DNA from: UBA11090 sp035560555
Lineage (GTDB): Bacteria > Spirochaetota > Spirochaetia > Treponematales > Rectinemataceae
Direction: 5' to 3'
DNA length: 30,440 nucleotides
Assembly: GCA_035560555.1 (NCBI GenBank)
Contig: DATMZF010000034.1
Location: 1 to 30,440 of the forward strand
Of this stretch, positions 15,536-24,549 are shown in pieces (within the stretch, counting starts at the first letter, position 1; each line of letters opens with the position of its first letter). The position numbers and the translations under genes are program-made. Below the pieces are notes generated by a model that was given only the letters and a program-made list of their open reading frames with translations, had not been told where the DNA came from and did no database searches.

Positions 15536-16513
15536 ATGAAGAACTGGAAAAAAGTCCTAGTACTGTTGCCGGCGATGCTGTTGATCTTCTCCGCATCGGC
15601 CTTCGCGGCTCCGCCCAAGACATGGGTCGTCGGTTTCGCCCAGATCGGCTCCGAGAGCGAGTGGAGAACCGCCGACACGATCTCGGTGCAGAACGCATTC
15701 AACGAGGATGAGAGCTTTATCCTGATCTATTCCGATGCCCAGCAGAAGCAGGAGAACCAGATCAAGGCGCTGCGCTCCTTCATCGCGAGAAAGGTGGACT
15801 GCATCGTGTTCACCGCCCTCGTCGAGACCGGCTACGGCCCCGTGCTTCAGGAAGCGAAGCGAGCCGGCATCCCCGTCATCATGATCGACCGCGACGTCCA
15901 GGAAGCCGATAGGTCCCTGAGGCTCACGATCATGGGATCCAACTTCATCACGGAAGGCGAGAAAGCGGGCAACTGGCTCGCCGCCTACCTCAAGCAGAAG
16001 GGTTTGGACGACGGCAAGAAACCGATCAACATCGTGGAACTCCAGGGCACGACGGGCTCGGCCCCGGCCATCGAAAGGAAGACCGGCTTCGCGAACATCA
16101 TGAAGCTGCATTCCAACTGGCAACTCACCCGCTCCCAGACTGGCAACTTCACGAGCTCCGAGGGTAAGGCCGTCATGGAAGCCTTCCTGAAGGCCGACAA
16201 GACGATCCAGGTGCTCTATGCCCACAACGACCAGATGGCCTTGGGCGCCATTCAGGCCATCAAGGAAGCCGGACTGAAGCCGGGCAAGGATATCATCATC
16301 ATCGGCGTGGACGCCGTCAAAGGCGCTTTCGAGGCCATCGTCGCGGGCGAGATGAACTGCACGGTCGAGTGCAGCCCATTGCTCGGACCCCAGGCCGTAC
16401 AGGCCGTGACCGACCTGCGCGACGGGAAGAAACTCCCCGCCCGCATCTACACGATCGAGGGTCTCTTCGACGAGACCAACGCCGCGGCGGCCCTGCCGTC
16501 CAGGCAGTACTGA
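15536..16513 (+). CDS. ytfQ: Furanose ABC transporter, periplasmic binding protein (YtfQ type)
   Basis: This 325-residue protein has a signal peptide (about residues 8-24, cleavage near AFA-AP) and the two-lobed sugar-binding fold of the ribose/galactofuranose family. It tracks E. coli YtfQ closely: VGFAQIGSESEWR, the DAQQKQENQIKALRSF block, ELQGTTGSAPAIERK and YAHNDQMALGAIQAIKEAG. YtfQ binds galactofuranose; relatives bind arabinofuranose, the same ring form of a close sugar. Given araA and araB nearby and an operator shared with them, L-arabinofuranose is the likely ligand here. GGAGGG precedes the ATG. A stem-loop follows the gene. Confidence 0.93.
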   Translation: MKNWKKVLVLLPAMLLIFSASAFAAPPKTWVVGFAQIGSESEWRTADTISVQNAFNEDESFILIYSDAQQKQENQIKALRSFIARKVDCIVFTALVETGYGPVLQEAKRAGIPVIMIDRDVQEADRSLRLTIMGSNFITEGEKAGNWLAAYLKQKGLDDGKKPINIVELQGTTGSAPAIERKTGFANIMKLHSNWQLTRSQTGNFTSSEGKAVMEAFLKADKTIQVLYAHNDQMALGAIQAIKEAGLKPGKDIIIIGVDAVKGAFEAIVAGEMNCTVECSPLLGPQAVQAVTDLRDGKKLPARIYTIEGLFDETNAAAALPSRQY

Positions 16514-16552
16514 CCTGCGTATTGATTTAGCGATGTATCGATAGTATATCCT

Positions 16553-16606
16553 GAAGGGACAAGGTTGCCTCTCGCCACAAGGGCGATGAGGAAGCTTTGT
16601 CCCTTC
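16553..16606 (+). other. Intercistronic stem-loop between ytfQ and ytfR
   Basis: GAAGGGACAAGG (16553-16564) pairs with CTTTGTCCCTTC (16595-16606) over 12 bp with one G-U pair. There is no T-run, so it is more likely to protect the 3' end of the binding-protein message than to terminate. This would raise ytfQ over the membrane genes. Confidence 0.65.
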
Positions 16607-16638
16607 GTTTACGGACTGTTACAGCGGGAGGCATCCAA

Positions 16639-18201
16639 ATGTCCGGCAACGCCCCGATCGTCGAGATGAAGAAGATAAACAAAACTTTTCCTGGCGTGAG
16701 GGCTTTGTCCAGCGTGGATTTTCGCCTTTTCCCGGGCGAGGTCCACGCCCTCATGGGGCAAAACGGCGCGGGTAAATCCACCCTGGTGAAGGTGCTCACC
16801 GGCGTGTACCGCCAGGATTCAGGGGAGATTCTCCTCGAAGGCAAGCCGATAAGGCCGGATTCGCCCCTCGCCGCCCAAAGACTGGGAATCAACACCGTCT
16901 ATCAGGAAATCAACCTCTGCCTCAATCTCTCGGTGGCCGAAAACATCTTCATCGGCAGGGAGCCGAAGCGCCTCGGCAGGATCGACTGGAAGACCATGAA
17001 TAGGAAGGCCGTGGAAGTCCTGAAGCGGCTCAACATCGGCATCGACGTGACGAAGATTCTGTCTTCCTATTCGATCGCCGTGCAGCAGATGGTGGCCATT
17101 TCGCGCGTCCTCGATTCTTCCTCCAAGGTTCTCATCCTCGACGAGCCAACGTCGAGCCTCGACGAGACCGAAGTCGCGCAACTTTTCAAGGTGATAAAGA
17201 AGTTGCGCGACGAAGGAATGGCCATCCTTTTCATCACGCACTTTTTGGATCAGACTTACCAGATTTCCGACAGGATCACCGTGCTCAAGAACGGCGAGTT
17301 CGTGGGGGAATACGAAACGGGGAACCTGCCCAAACTGGAGCTGATCGCCAAGATGCTCGGCAAGGAACTCTCCGAATTTAGCTATACGACGAGCGGCGCG
17401 CGGGAAAAGACACCCGAGACGGCCGCCGGGACCGCCGAGGATACGGCTAGGACCGCCGAGGATACGGCTGGGACGACGCTCCTTCTCGAGGCGAAGAGAC
17501 TCGGCCTGCGCGGCTCGATCGCGCCCTTCGATATCGCGCTCCGCGAGGGCGACGTTCTCGGTTTCGCTGGGCTCCTGGGTTCGGGGCGGACGGAGACGGC
17601 GAGACTTCTCTTCGGCATCGACGCCGCCGACCAGGGCGACCTGGCCGTGAAAGGGAAAAAGGCCGGCATCAGCTCGCCGAGGGGCGCGATGATGGCCGGT
17701 ATGGGCTTCTGCTCGGAAGACAGGAAGAACGAAGGGATCTTCGCCGAACTCTCGATACGCGAGAACATCATCCTCGCGCTTCAGGCGAAGATGGGCGCGT
17801 CGAAATACCTATCGGCGAAAAAGCAGCTGGAGATCGCCGAGGAGCTCATCGCCTCGCTGAGAATCGTCACGCCGAACGCCAACGGCGAGGCCAAGCAGCT
17901 CTCCGGCGGCAATCAGCAGAAACTGCTGCTGGCCCGCTGGCTCTGCACCAATCCCATAATCCTCATCCTCGACGAGCCCACCCGCGGCATAGACGTGGGC
18001 GCGAAACTCGAAATCATGGAGCAGATACTCAACCTGAGCAGGAAAGGCCTTGGGGTCATCTTCATCTCGTCGGAATTCGAGGAAGTGCTGCGTTGCAGCA
18101 CGAAGATAGCCGTTTTCAGGGACAAGGCGAAGATCGCGGAACTCGAGGGAGAAGACATGAACGAGAGGACCATCATGCAGACTATCGCGGGAGGCAGATG
18201 A
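16639..18201 (+). CDS. ytfR: Furanose ABC transporter, duplicated ATPase (YtfR type)
   Basis: This 520-residue protein has two nucleotide-binding domains, as in all sugar importers of the ribose class. The first has Walker A GQNGAGKST and Walker B LILDEPTSSLDE. The second has the degenerate P-loop GLLGSGRTE typical of this class, the signature LSGGNQQK and Walker B LILDEPTRGIDVG. GGGAGG eight bases before the ATG at 16639 fixes the start; a short upstream extension is rejected. The linker between the domains (about residues 254-278) contains a repeated TAEDTA sequence encoded by a 21-bp tandem repeat. The stop overlaps the ytfT start. It powers the transporter with the two permeases that follow. 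Confidence 0.95.
   Translation: MSGNAPIVEMKKINKTFPGVRALSSVDFRLFPGEVHALMGQNGAGKSTLVKVLTGVYRQDSGEILLEGKPIRPDSPLAAQRLGINTVYQEINLCLNLSVAENIFIGREPKRLGRIDWKTMNRKAVEVLKRLNIGIDVTKILSSYSIAVQQMVAISRVLDSSSKVLILDEPTSSLDETEVAQLFKVIKKLRDEGMAILFITHFLDQTYQISDRITVLKNGEFVGEYETGNLPKLELIAKMLGKELSEFSYTTSGAREKTPETAAGTAEDTARTAEDTAGTTLLLEAKRLGLRGSIAPFDIALREGDVLGFAGLLGSGRTETARLLFGIDAADQGDLAVKGKKAGISSPRGAMMAGMGFCSEDRKNEGIFAELSIRENIILALQAKMGASKYLSAKKQLEIAEELIASLRIVTPNANGEAKQLSGGNQQKLLLARWLCTNPIILILDEPTRGIDVGAKLEIMEQILNLSRKGLGVIFISSEFEEVLRCSTKIAVFRDKAKIAELEGEDMNERTIMQTIAGGR
17429..17470. repeat. 21-bp tandem repeat in the ytfR linker
   Basis: GGACCGCCGAGGATACGGCTA is repeated at 17429-17449 and 17450-17470 with one mismatch at the last base. 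It encodes two TAEDTA-type heptapeptides between the two ATPase domains and keeps the frame. Confidence 0.9.
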
Positions 18202-19226
18202 ACATGGCGTGGCTGAATACCCTGACGCGCAGGAAGATCTTCTGGCCGCTGGTCGCCCTCGCCTTCCTTCTCGCCTTCAATCTCTTCTTCACCCCCAACT
18301 TCTTCAGCGTGGAGATAAAACAGGGCCACCTCTACGGCAACGTCATCGACATCCTCAAGAACGGCGCGCCGATCATGCTTCTGGCCGTTGGCTTGACCCT
18401 CGTCATCGCGACGAAGGGCATCGACATCTCGGTGGGATCGGTGGTGGCCATTTCGGCGGGCGTCGTGGCGATGCTGATAGGAGGGGACCTCAAGGGCAAC
18501 CCCAAGTACCCCATCGCCTTCGCGATGTCGGCAGCCGTGCTCGTGTCGGTCGTCGCGGGCATGTGGAACGGCATGCTCGTCTCCTGGGTGGGGATGCAGC
18601 CGATCATCGCGACCCTCATCCTCTCCGTGGCGGGGCGCGGCATCGCGATGGTCACCACCAACGCCATGGTCGTCTGGCTCTACGCCAAACCCTTCGCCCT
18701 CCTCGGACAGGGCTACCTGCTGGGTCTGCCTTTTTCGATCTATATGGTGGCCGTCCTTCTTTTGTTGACATGGCTGGCCACGCGGCGGACCGCTCTCGGC
18801 CTCTTCATCGAGGCTGTGGGCATCAACCCGACCGCCTCGCGCTTCGCGGGCATCAACGCGAAAAACCTCATCTTCTGGGTCTACGCCTTTTCGGGATTCT
18901 GCGCGGGCGTATCGGGCCTTGTCGTCTGCTCGACCGTGATGAGCGCCGACGGGAACAACGCCGGCCTCGGCTACGAGATGGACGCTATACTGGCCGTCGT
19001 CATAGGCGGAACCTCAATGAACGGAGGTAAATTCTATCTTTTCGGCTCCATGGTGGGCGCGCTCATCGTCCAGACCCTGACGACGACCATCTACGCCTTC
19101 AACGTCCCGCCCGAGATAGCACAGGTGGTGAAGGCCCTCGTCGTGTGGACCGTCAGCCTCCTCCAGTCGGCCACCTTCCGCGCCAAGGTCGCCAGCCTCT
19201 TCGGCAAGAGGGAGGTGGCGGCATGA
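18198..19226 (+). CDS. ytfT: Furanose ABC transporter permease (YtfT type)
   Basis: This protein of about 342 residues is an inner-membrane permease of the ribose/galactofuranose class with many hydrophobic segments. It carries the family motif GLTLVIATKGIDISVGSVVA after the first helices and the conserved C-terminal block around LAVVIGGTSMNGG. The ATG at 18198 overlaps the ytfR stop (ATGA). A second ATG six bases later is better spaced from GGGAGG and could be the real start. It should pair with the next gene to form the channel used by the YtfQ-type binding protein. Confidence 0.94.
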   Translation: MNMAWLNTLTRRKIFWPLVALAFLLAFNLFFTPNFFSVEIKQGHLYGNVIDILKNGAPIMLLAVGLTLVIATKGIDISVGSVVAISAGVVAMLIGGDLKGNPKYPIAFAMSAAVLVSVVAGMWNGMLVSWVGMQPIIATLILSVAGRGIAMVTTNAMVVWLYAKPFALLGQGYLLGLPFSIYMVAVLLLLTWLATRRTALGLFIEAVGINPTASRFAGINAKNLIFWVYAFSGFCAGVSGLVVCSTVMSADGNNAGLGYEMDAILAVVIGGTSMNGGKFYLFGSMVGALIVQTLTTTIYAFNVPPEIAQVVKALVVWTVSLLQSATFRAKVASLFGKREVAA

Positions 19227-20221
19227 AGACGAAATCGCTCCTGAGCCCGAAAAACCTGCCCGTCCTCGTTACCCTCGGCCTCTTCATCCTCATGTTCGGC
19301 CTGGGGTCCGTCTCCTTCAGAGGCTTCTTTTCCCTTCAGAATTTCCTCAACCTCTTCATCGACAACGCCTATCTCATCATCATCGCCGTGGGGATGACCT
19401 TCGTCATCATCTCAGGCGGCATCGATCTTTCGGTCGGCTCCGTGCTCGCCCTCTCCACGATGGTGACCTCGAGCCTCCTCGAAAAATCACGCTGGGATCC
19501 CCTCTATGTCATCCCCGTCGTCCTCTTGATGGGCGTGGCCCTGGGGCTCCTTATGGGCTGGTTCATCCAGACCTTCGACATACCGCCCTTCATCATCACG
19601 CTGGCGGGGCTCTACCTCGCCAGGGGGCTCTGCTACGTGGTGAGCATCGACACGATCGGCATCACCCACCCATTCTGGCAGGCCATGGCGAGCACCGCGA
19701 TCCCGATAGCGGGGAACAGCTTCATCTCGCCGAGCGTGATCATCGCCGTCGTCATCCTGATAGCGGGAATGTACGTTTCGCGCTTCACCAAGTTCGGGCG
19801 GACGGTGTTCGCCATAGGCGGAAACGAGCAGTCAGCCGTGCTGATGGGCCTGCCCGTGGCGCGGACGAAAATCCTCCTCTACGCTTTCTCGGGCTTCTGC
19901 TCGGCGCTGGCGGGCATCGTCTTCACCTTCTACACGCTCTCCGGCTATGCCCTGAACGGGAGAGGCATGGAAATGGACGCGATCGCGACGGTGGTGATCG
20001 GCGGAACCCTCCTCTCCGGAGGCGTGGGAAGCGTCCTGGGCACTCTTTTCGGCGTCTTCGTCTACGGGACGATCCAGGTGCTGATCGTCTTTCAGGGAAC
20101 GCTCAACTCCTGGTGGACGCGCATCGCGATCGGCTTCCTGGTATTCGTTTTCTGCCTGCTGCAGAGGCTGTTTGAGGTGAGGAAGGGGGGCAGGCGGCGG
20201 AAGAGCTCAGCCGCCGCCTGA
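19223..20221 (+). CDS. yjfF: Furanose ABC transporter permease (YjfF type)
   Basis: This 332-residue permease is the second membrane partner of the importer. It shows the same motif (GMTFVIISGGIDLSVGSVLAL) and the C-terminal TVVIGGTLLSGGVGS. GGGAGG lies upstream of the ATG, which overlaps the ytfT stop. The last codons encode a basic RRRKSSAAA tail that coincides with a DNA hairpin, so the tail may reflect terminator sequence rather than protein need. Only 12 bp separate its stop from the stop of the convergent araA. Confidence 0.94.
   Translation: MKTKSLLSPKNLPVLVTLGLFILMFGLGSVSFRGFFSLQNFLNLFIDNAYLIIIAVGMTFVIISGGIDLSVGSVLALSTMVTSSLLEKSRWDPLYVIPVVLLMGVALGLLMGWFIQTFDIPPFIITLAGLYLARGLCYVVSIDTIGITHPFWQAMASTAIPIAGNSFISPSVIIAVVILIAGMYVSRFTKFGRTVFAIGGNEQSAVLMGLPVARTKILLYAFSGFCSALAGIVFTFYTLSGYALNGRGMEMDAIATVVIGGTLLSGGVGSVLGTLFGVFVYGTIQVLIVFQGTLNSWWTRIAIGFLVFVFCLLQRLFEVRKGGRRRKSSAAA
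20191..20220. terminator. Hairpin at the yjfF/araA convergence
   Basis: CAGGCGGCGG (20191-20200) and CCGCCGCCTG (20211-20220) form a perfect 10-bp stem around a 10-base loop, overlapping the end of yjfF. Neither side has a strong T-run, so it is at best a weak, possibly two-way terminator. Confidence 0.5.
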
Positions 20222-20233
20222 TGAATTATTGTC

Positions 20234-21724
20234 TCACGACCACGCGCCGTCGTTCCACCGCAGCATGGATTCCAGCATTCTCGGGTCGCGTTCCTTGTTG
20301 ATCTCGAAATACTCGACGCCGGCGATCCTGGCGTAGTCTTCCAGCATTTCCGCGGTCACTTGTGTCGAGAAGCCGGTGTGATGGGCGCCGCCAGCGAGGA
20401 TCCAGAGCCTCGCCGCGTCCTTGAGGGAGGGCTCCGGCTTCCAGAGCACCCTCGCCACGGGCAGTTTGGGCATCGGGGCGGGCAGGCTCACGGACTGGAC
20501 AAGGTTCGAGAGGAGCCGGAATCGCCCTCCTAAATCGAGCAACGTCGCGACGATGGCTTTGCCGGTCCGCGCCTCGAACACCGCGCGCGCGGGGGCGGCC
20601 TTGCCGCCTATGCCGAGCGGATGCACTTCGATCCTGGGCTTGCCGCTCGCTATGCTGGGGCATACCTCGAGCATGTGCGCGCCCAGTATGAGTTCGTTTC
20701 CGGGCTCGAAATGGTAGGTGTAGTCTTCCATGAAGGAGGTGCCGCCCGCGAGGCCTTCGCCCATCACCTTCATCGCGCGCACGAGGGCAGCGGTCTTCCA
20801 GTCGCCCTCGGCGCCGAAGCCGTAGCCGTCCATCATGAGGCGCTGCGACGCCAGGCCGGGAAGTTGCGCGAGCTTGCCCAGGTCCTCGAAGGTGGTGGTG
20901 AACGAACCGGCGTTATGCGATTCAAGAAATCGGCGGATTCCCCGCTCGATGCGGGCCTGTTCCCGCACGCTGGCCATCGCGGCCTTGCTGCTCGAGACTT
21001 CGGGGGCGAAATCGAAGAGCCCGCGATATTCGTCCATGGCTTTGTCGAGTTCGGCCTCGGTCACCGCCTCCACTTCCCGGACAAGATCCCCTATCCCGTA
21101 GCCGTTGACCGACCAGCCTAGCTGGATCTGCGCCGATACCTTGTTGCCCTCCGTCACCGCGACGTCGCGCATGTTGTCGCCGAAACGGACCACGGCTTTC
21201 TTCTGGCCGTCGGCGAAGGCGCAGGCCGCGCGCATCCAGGCACCGACGCGCTGTCGCGCTTCGGGATCCTGCCAGTGGCCTACGACGACCTTGCGCGCGA
21301 TTTTCATCCTCGTCTGGATGAAGCCGTGCTCCCTGTCGCCGTGAGCCGACTGATTCAGGTTCATGAAATCCATGTCGATAGTGGCCCAGGGGATGTCGCG
21401 ATTGAATTGCGTGTGCAGGTGAAGCAACGGCTTATGGTTGACGGCGAGCCCCGCGATCCACATCCGCGAGGGCGAGAAGGTGTGCATCCAGGTGACGATG
21501 CCGGCGCAGACCGGAGAGGCGTTCGCTTCCCTGAATACGCTGAGAATTTCTTCGGAACTCTTCGCCACCTTCTTGAAAACGAGGGGTGAAGGGAGAGCCG
21601 GATCAGCCGCGAAGCCGCCCGCCATGGCCCGCGCGTGCTCCTCGACGGTCTTTAGGACATCGGGGCCGTAGAGGTCCTGGCTGCCCACGACGAACCAGAA
21701 CTCATGCTTTTTAAGCGTGTTCAT
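20234..21724 (-). CDS. araA: L-arabinose isomerase
   Basis: This 496-residue cytoplasmic enzyme converts L-arabinose to L-ribulose. It is full length compared with E. coli AraA (500 residues). The manganese ligands known in E. coli (Glu306, Glu333, His350) fall at the same numbers here, in AEGDWK, FMEDYTYH and GAHMLEV; the fourth, His450, matches the His447-His448 pair in GGAHHTG. The N-terminus (EFWFVVGSQDLYG) is typical. The ATG overlaps the araB stop (ATGA), so the two are translationally coupled. It is the last gene of the lacI-araB-araA operon. Confidence 0.97.
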   Translation of the reverse strand: MNTLKKHEFWFVVGSQDLYGPDVLKTVEEHARAMAGGFAADPALPSPLVFKKVAKSSEEILSVFREANASPVCAGIVTWMHTFSPSRMWIAGLAVNHKPLLHLHTQFNRDIPWATIDMDFMNLNQSAHGDREHGFIQTRMKIARKVVVGHWQDPEARQRVGAWMRAACAFADGQKKAVVRFGDNMRDVAVTEGNKVSAQIQLGWSVNGYGIGDLVREVEAVTEAELDKAMDEYRGLFDFAPEVSSSKAAMASVREQARIERGIRRFLESHNAGSFTTTFEDLGKLAQLPGLASQRLMMDGYGFGAEGDWKTAALVRAMKVMGEGLAGGTSFMEDYTYHFEPGNELILGAHMLEVCPSIASGKPRIEVHPLGIGGKAAPARAVFEARTGKAIVATLLDLGGRFRLLSNLVQSVSLPAPMPKLPVARVLWKPEPSLKDAARLWILAGGAHHTGFSTQVTAEMLEDYARIAGVEYFEINKERDPRMLESMLRWNDGAWS

Positions 21725-23373
21725 GAGAGCTCCTTTTCGATGAAGCGGCCTAGCTCCATATACTTTTCGTACCGCTTGTCGTAGAAAGCCGCGCGCGCGG
21801 GGTTCGGCTCGACGCCGCGCTCGACGGGCGGCAGCATGAGCCGTTGCGCCTCGGCGACGGTCGGATGGATTCCGGCGACGACGGAGGCGAACATGGCGGC
21901 GCCCAGGGCGACGGACTGGTCCCCGGAGGCGATGTCGATGGGCGTGCCGAGCACGTCGGCGACGATCTGCATGACGAGGGGCGATTTCTTCGCCACGCCG
22001 CCTATGGCGACGATACGGTCTATCCTCACGCCCTCGCTCTTGAAGCGTTCGACGATGGCGCGGGCGCCGTAGGCCGTGGCCTCGATGAGGGCGCGGTAGA
22101 TCATGGGCGCGGTGGTGCCGAGCGTAAGCCCCGAGATTGCCCCCTGTAAAAGCTGGTTGGCGTCGGGCGTCCGGCGGCCGTTGAGCCAGTCGAGGGCGAG
22201 CGGTGTCGAGCTCGCGGGGTCGATCAGCGCCGCTTCCTTTTCGAGCGCCGCCATCATCTTCGCGCTTACTTCTTCCGCTTTATCGGGCAGGAGAGTCTCG
22301 ACCGGCCAGGACAGAAGCTTCTTGAACCAGGCGTAGACATCGCCGAAGGCCGACTGGCCGGCCTCGTAGCCGAGCATGGAGGGGATGATCGAGCCGTCGA
22401 CCTGGCCGCAGATGCCTCCGACAAGCCTTTCGTCGGAGACCGGGACGGGGCCGACCGTCATGTCGCAGGTGCTCGTGCCCATGACCTTGACGAGGACGCC
22501 TTCCCTCACGCCGCCGCCCACGGCGCCCATATGGGCATCGTAGGCGCCCACGGCGACGGGGATGCCCGCCGTCAGGTGGAGCCTTTCGGCCCACTCCCCC
22601 GTGAGCGGGCCGCAGGTCGTATCGCTCGTCCAGGTTCGCGCCCCGAGCGTTTCGCGGATTCTTGGGAGTTCCGGATGGAGGAGGTTCAGGAATTCAGCCG
22701 CCGGGTAGCCGCCGAACTTCGCGTGCCACATAGCCTTGTGGCCCATGGCGCAGCGGCTGCGCTTCACGGTCCGCACGGCCTGGGTTCCGGTGAGAAGGGC
22801 GGGCATCCAGTCGCAGTGCTCGACGAAGGAGTAGGCCGCCGCCGCTACGCGCGGATTTATCTTGAGGACGCGCATGACTTTGGCCCAGAACCACTCCGAG
22901 GAATAGATTCCGCCCTCGTATTTCGTGAAATCCTCGCCGCCCCAGCTTTTCGCCGCTTTATTGATGGCGGCGGCCTCCTCGACGGCGCTGTGATCCTTCC
23001 ACAGGATGAACATCGCGTCCGGATCCTCGGCGAACTGGGGCAGCAGAGCCAGAGGCGTGCCCTCGGCGTTCACCGCGCAGGGCGTCGAACCCGTCGTGTC
23101 GATCGCGATGCCCTTTATGGAGGCGAGGGCATCCTTTCCGAGTCGGGCCAGGAGTTTGCCCATGACCGATTCCATGGATTCGATATAGTCCAAGGGATGC
23201 TGCCTGAAAATATTCTTCCCTGGCGCGTTGAAACGTCCCGCCGCCCAGCGCGGATAGGCCGTCACCGCCTCGGCGATCTCCTGTCCGTTCCGCGCGTCGA
23301 TGACCACGGCACGACAGGAATCCGTGCCGTAGTCGATGCCGAGGACCGGCGTTCCGCTCAATTCTTGCGACAT
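21721..23373 (-). CDS. araB: Ribulokinase
   Basis: This 550-residue FGGY-family kinase phosphorylates L-ribulose. The N-terminal ATPase fold begins GIDYGTDSCRAVV, and the second domain holds MGTSTCDMTVG and GGVAKKSPL in the nucleotide-binding half. Length and the position directly before araA distinguish it from xylulokinase and glycerol kinase. TGGAGG lies upstream of the ATG, and the gene begins 17 bp after the LacI-type regulator. The epimerase AraD, needed to reach D-xylulose 5-phosphate, is not in the window. Confidence 0.96.
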   Translation of the reverse strand: MSQELSGTPVLGIDYGTDSCRAVVIDARNGQEIAEAVTAYPRWAAGRFNAPGKNIFRQHPLDYIESMESVMGKLLARLGKDALASIKGIAIDTTGSTPCAVNAEGTPLALLPQFAEDPDAMFILWKDHSAVEEAAAINKAAKSWGGEDFTKYEGGIYSSEWFWAKVMRVLKINPRVAAAAYSFVEHCDWMPALLTGTQAVRTVKRSRCAMGHKAMWHAKFGGYPAAEFLNLLHPELPRIRETLGARTWTSDTTCGPLTGEWAERLHLTAGIPVAVGAYDAHMGAVGGGVREGVLVKVMGTSTCDMTVGPVPVSDERLVGGICGQVDGSIIPSMLGYEAGQSAFGDVYAWFKKLLSWPVETLLPDKAEEVSAKMMAALEKEAALIDPASSTPLALDWLNGRRTPDANQLLQGAISGLTLGTTAPMIYRALIEATAYGARAIVERFKSEGVRIDRIVAIGGVAKKSPLVMQIVADVLGTPIDIASGDQSVALGAAMFASVVAGIHPTVAEAQRLMLPPVERGVEPNPARAAFYDKRYEKYMELGRFIEKELS

Positions 23374-23390
23374 TGCTCAACCTCCATTCA

Positions 23391-24515
23391 TCAGGGAAGA
23401 TTTTCCCTCACGTATATATCGATAGGTACGATGATTTCCTTTTCGATGGCCTGCTGAAGCACCACGTGGCTGTACAGCAGGTAGATGCCTTCGTATGCCT
23501 GATATTCCGGCCGCTGCGAGAGGATGCAGTCGATCGTGCCGGCCCGCAGCTGGCTTTCGTTGTCTGGCACGAGGTCGTAGCCGACCACCGCGATGTGCGT
23601 CGCGCCCTTATTGTTGACATAGGAGGCCACACCGTGTACAGAAGCGTTCGTGACGAAGATGCCGCCGGGAGCGGGTATTTCCGCGAGCAGTTTCTGAAGA
23701 AAAGCCTCGCAGGTAGCCTTGTGCTCGATGTCACGGCATTCGAAGATGCGGATCTGGCGCGCCATCCCTGGCTTCGCTAGGGATGGCGCGGCCCCGACTA
23801 GGGAGGCCGCGATTGGCGAGGCGGCTGGCGACGCGGCGCCCGGGGCGACCGGCGGAACCGCGGCCGCGCCCAGCGACTCGAAATAACGCAGGAAGCCGTC
23901 GATTCTTTTCCTGATATGGAAATCTTCGCTGTGGGCGCTCACGACGCAATAGGGACCACCCCCCACCGAGAAGGCGTCTAGGAGGCGTCCGGCCAGCACG
24001 CCGCTCTGGAAAGCGTTCTGCCCTATTCTGGACAGGGGCGGAAAGTCGGGAAGCTGGGCATCGAAAAACACGACGGGGAATTCCGCCGGTAGGGTTTTGA
24101 GCAGGAGCGAGCTCAGCTCGGGCTGAACCGGCGCCATGAGAAGCCCGTCGAAATGACCGTCTTCCAGCTGTCGGCGAATGCTTTCAAGGAAGGGAAGAGG
24201 ATCGTAACGGTTGAATTCGATTTTCCTGATGTCCACGCCGAAGGTCTTCAGTTCCCTGGCGGCTTTCTGTATCCCCGTGTACGCGATTTTCCAATAACCG
24301 GAGTCATCGGTCGTGTTCGGCAGCAGAACGGCGAAGGTATATTTCTTGTTGAGTTTGAGGTGCCGAGCGATGGGATTGGGCTTGTAGCCATGTTGCGCGA
24401 TGAGCACTTCGATTTTCGCCTTGGTTTCCGGGGACACTCTCCCCCGGTTGTGCAGAACCCTGTCCACCGTTCCGATCGAGACATGGGCCGCTTCGGCTAT
24501 TTCGCGCAGTGTCAT
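23391..24515 (-). CDS. LacI family transcriptional regulator of the arabinose genes
   Basis: This 374-residue repressor-type protein has a LacI helix-turn-helix at its very N-terminus (TLREIAEAAHVSIGTVDRVL) and a periplasmic-binding-like effector domain. GGAG seven bases before the ATG at 24515 sets the start; the frame is open further upstream but that stretch covers the promoter and operator. It heads the operon with araB and araA. The same 16-bp dyad occurs in its own promoter and in that of the furanose importer, so it probably controls both, with an arabinose-related effector. Residues about 213-252 are an Ala/Pro-rich insertion (VAPGAASPAASPIAASLV and following) not normal in LacI proteins, and its DNA contains a 12-bp inverted repeat. 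Whether effector binding survives is unknown. Confidence 0.9.
   Translation of the reverse strand: MTLREIAEAAHVSIGTVDRVLHNRGRVSPETKAKIEVLIAQHGYKPNPIARHLKLNKKYTFAVLLPNTTDDSGYWKIAYTGIQKAARELKTFGVDIRKIEFNRYDPLPFLESIRRQLEDGHFDGLLMAPVQPELSSLLLKTLPAEFPVVFFDAQLPDFPPLSRIGQNAFQSGVLAGRLLDAFSVGGGPYCVVSAHSEDFHIRKRIDGFLRYFESLGAAAVPPVAPGAASPAASPIAASLVGAAPSLAKPGMARQIRIFECRDIEHKATCEAFLQKLLAEIPAPGGIFVTNASVHGVASYVNNKGATHIAVVGYDLVPDNESQLRAGTIDCILSQRPEYQAYEGIYLLYSHVVLQQAIEKEIIVPIDIYVRENLP
23758..23790. repeat. Inverted repeat inside the lacI insertion
   Basis: CGCGCCATCCCT (23758-23769) and AGGGATGGCGCG (23779-23790) are perfect complements around a 9-base loop. It is in-frame coding sequence within the Ala/Pro-rich insertion. 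Confidence 0.85.
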
Positions 24516-24549
24516 AGGCACGCTCCATCGTGGATGGGAGGATATGATT

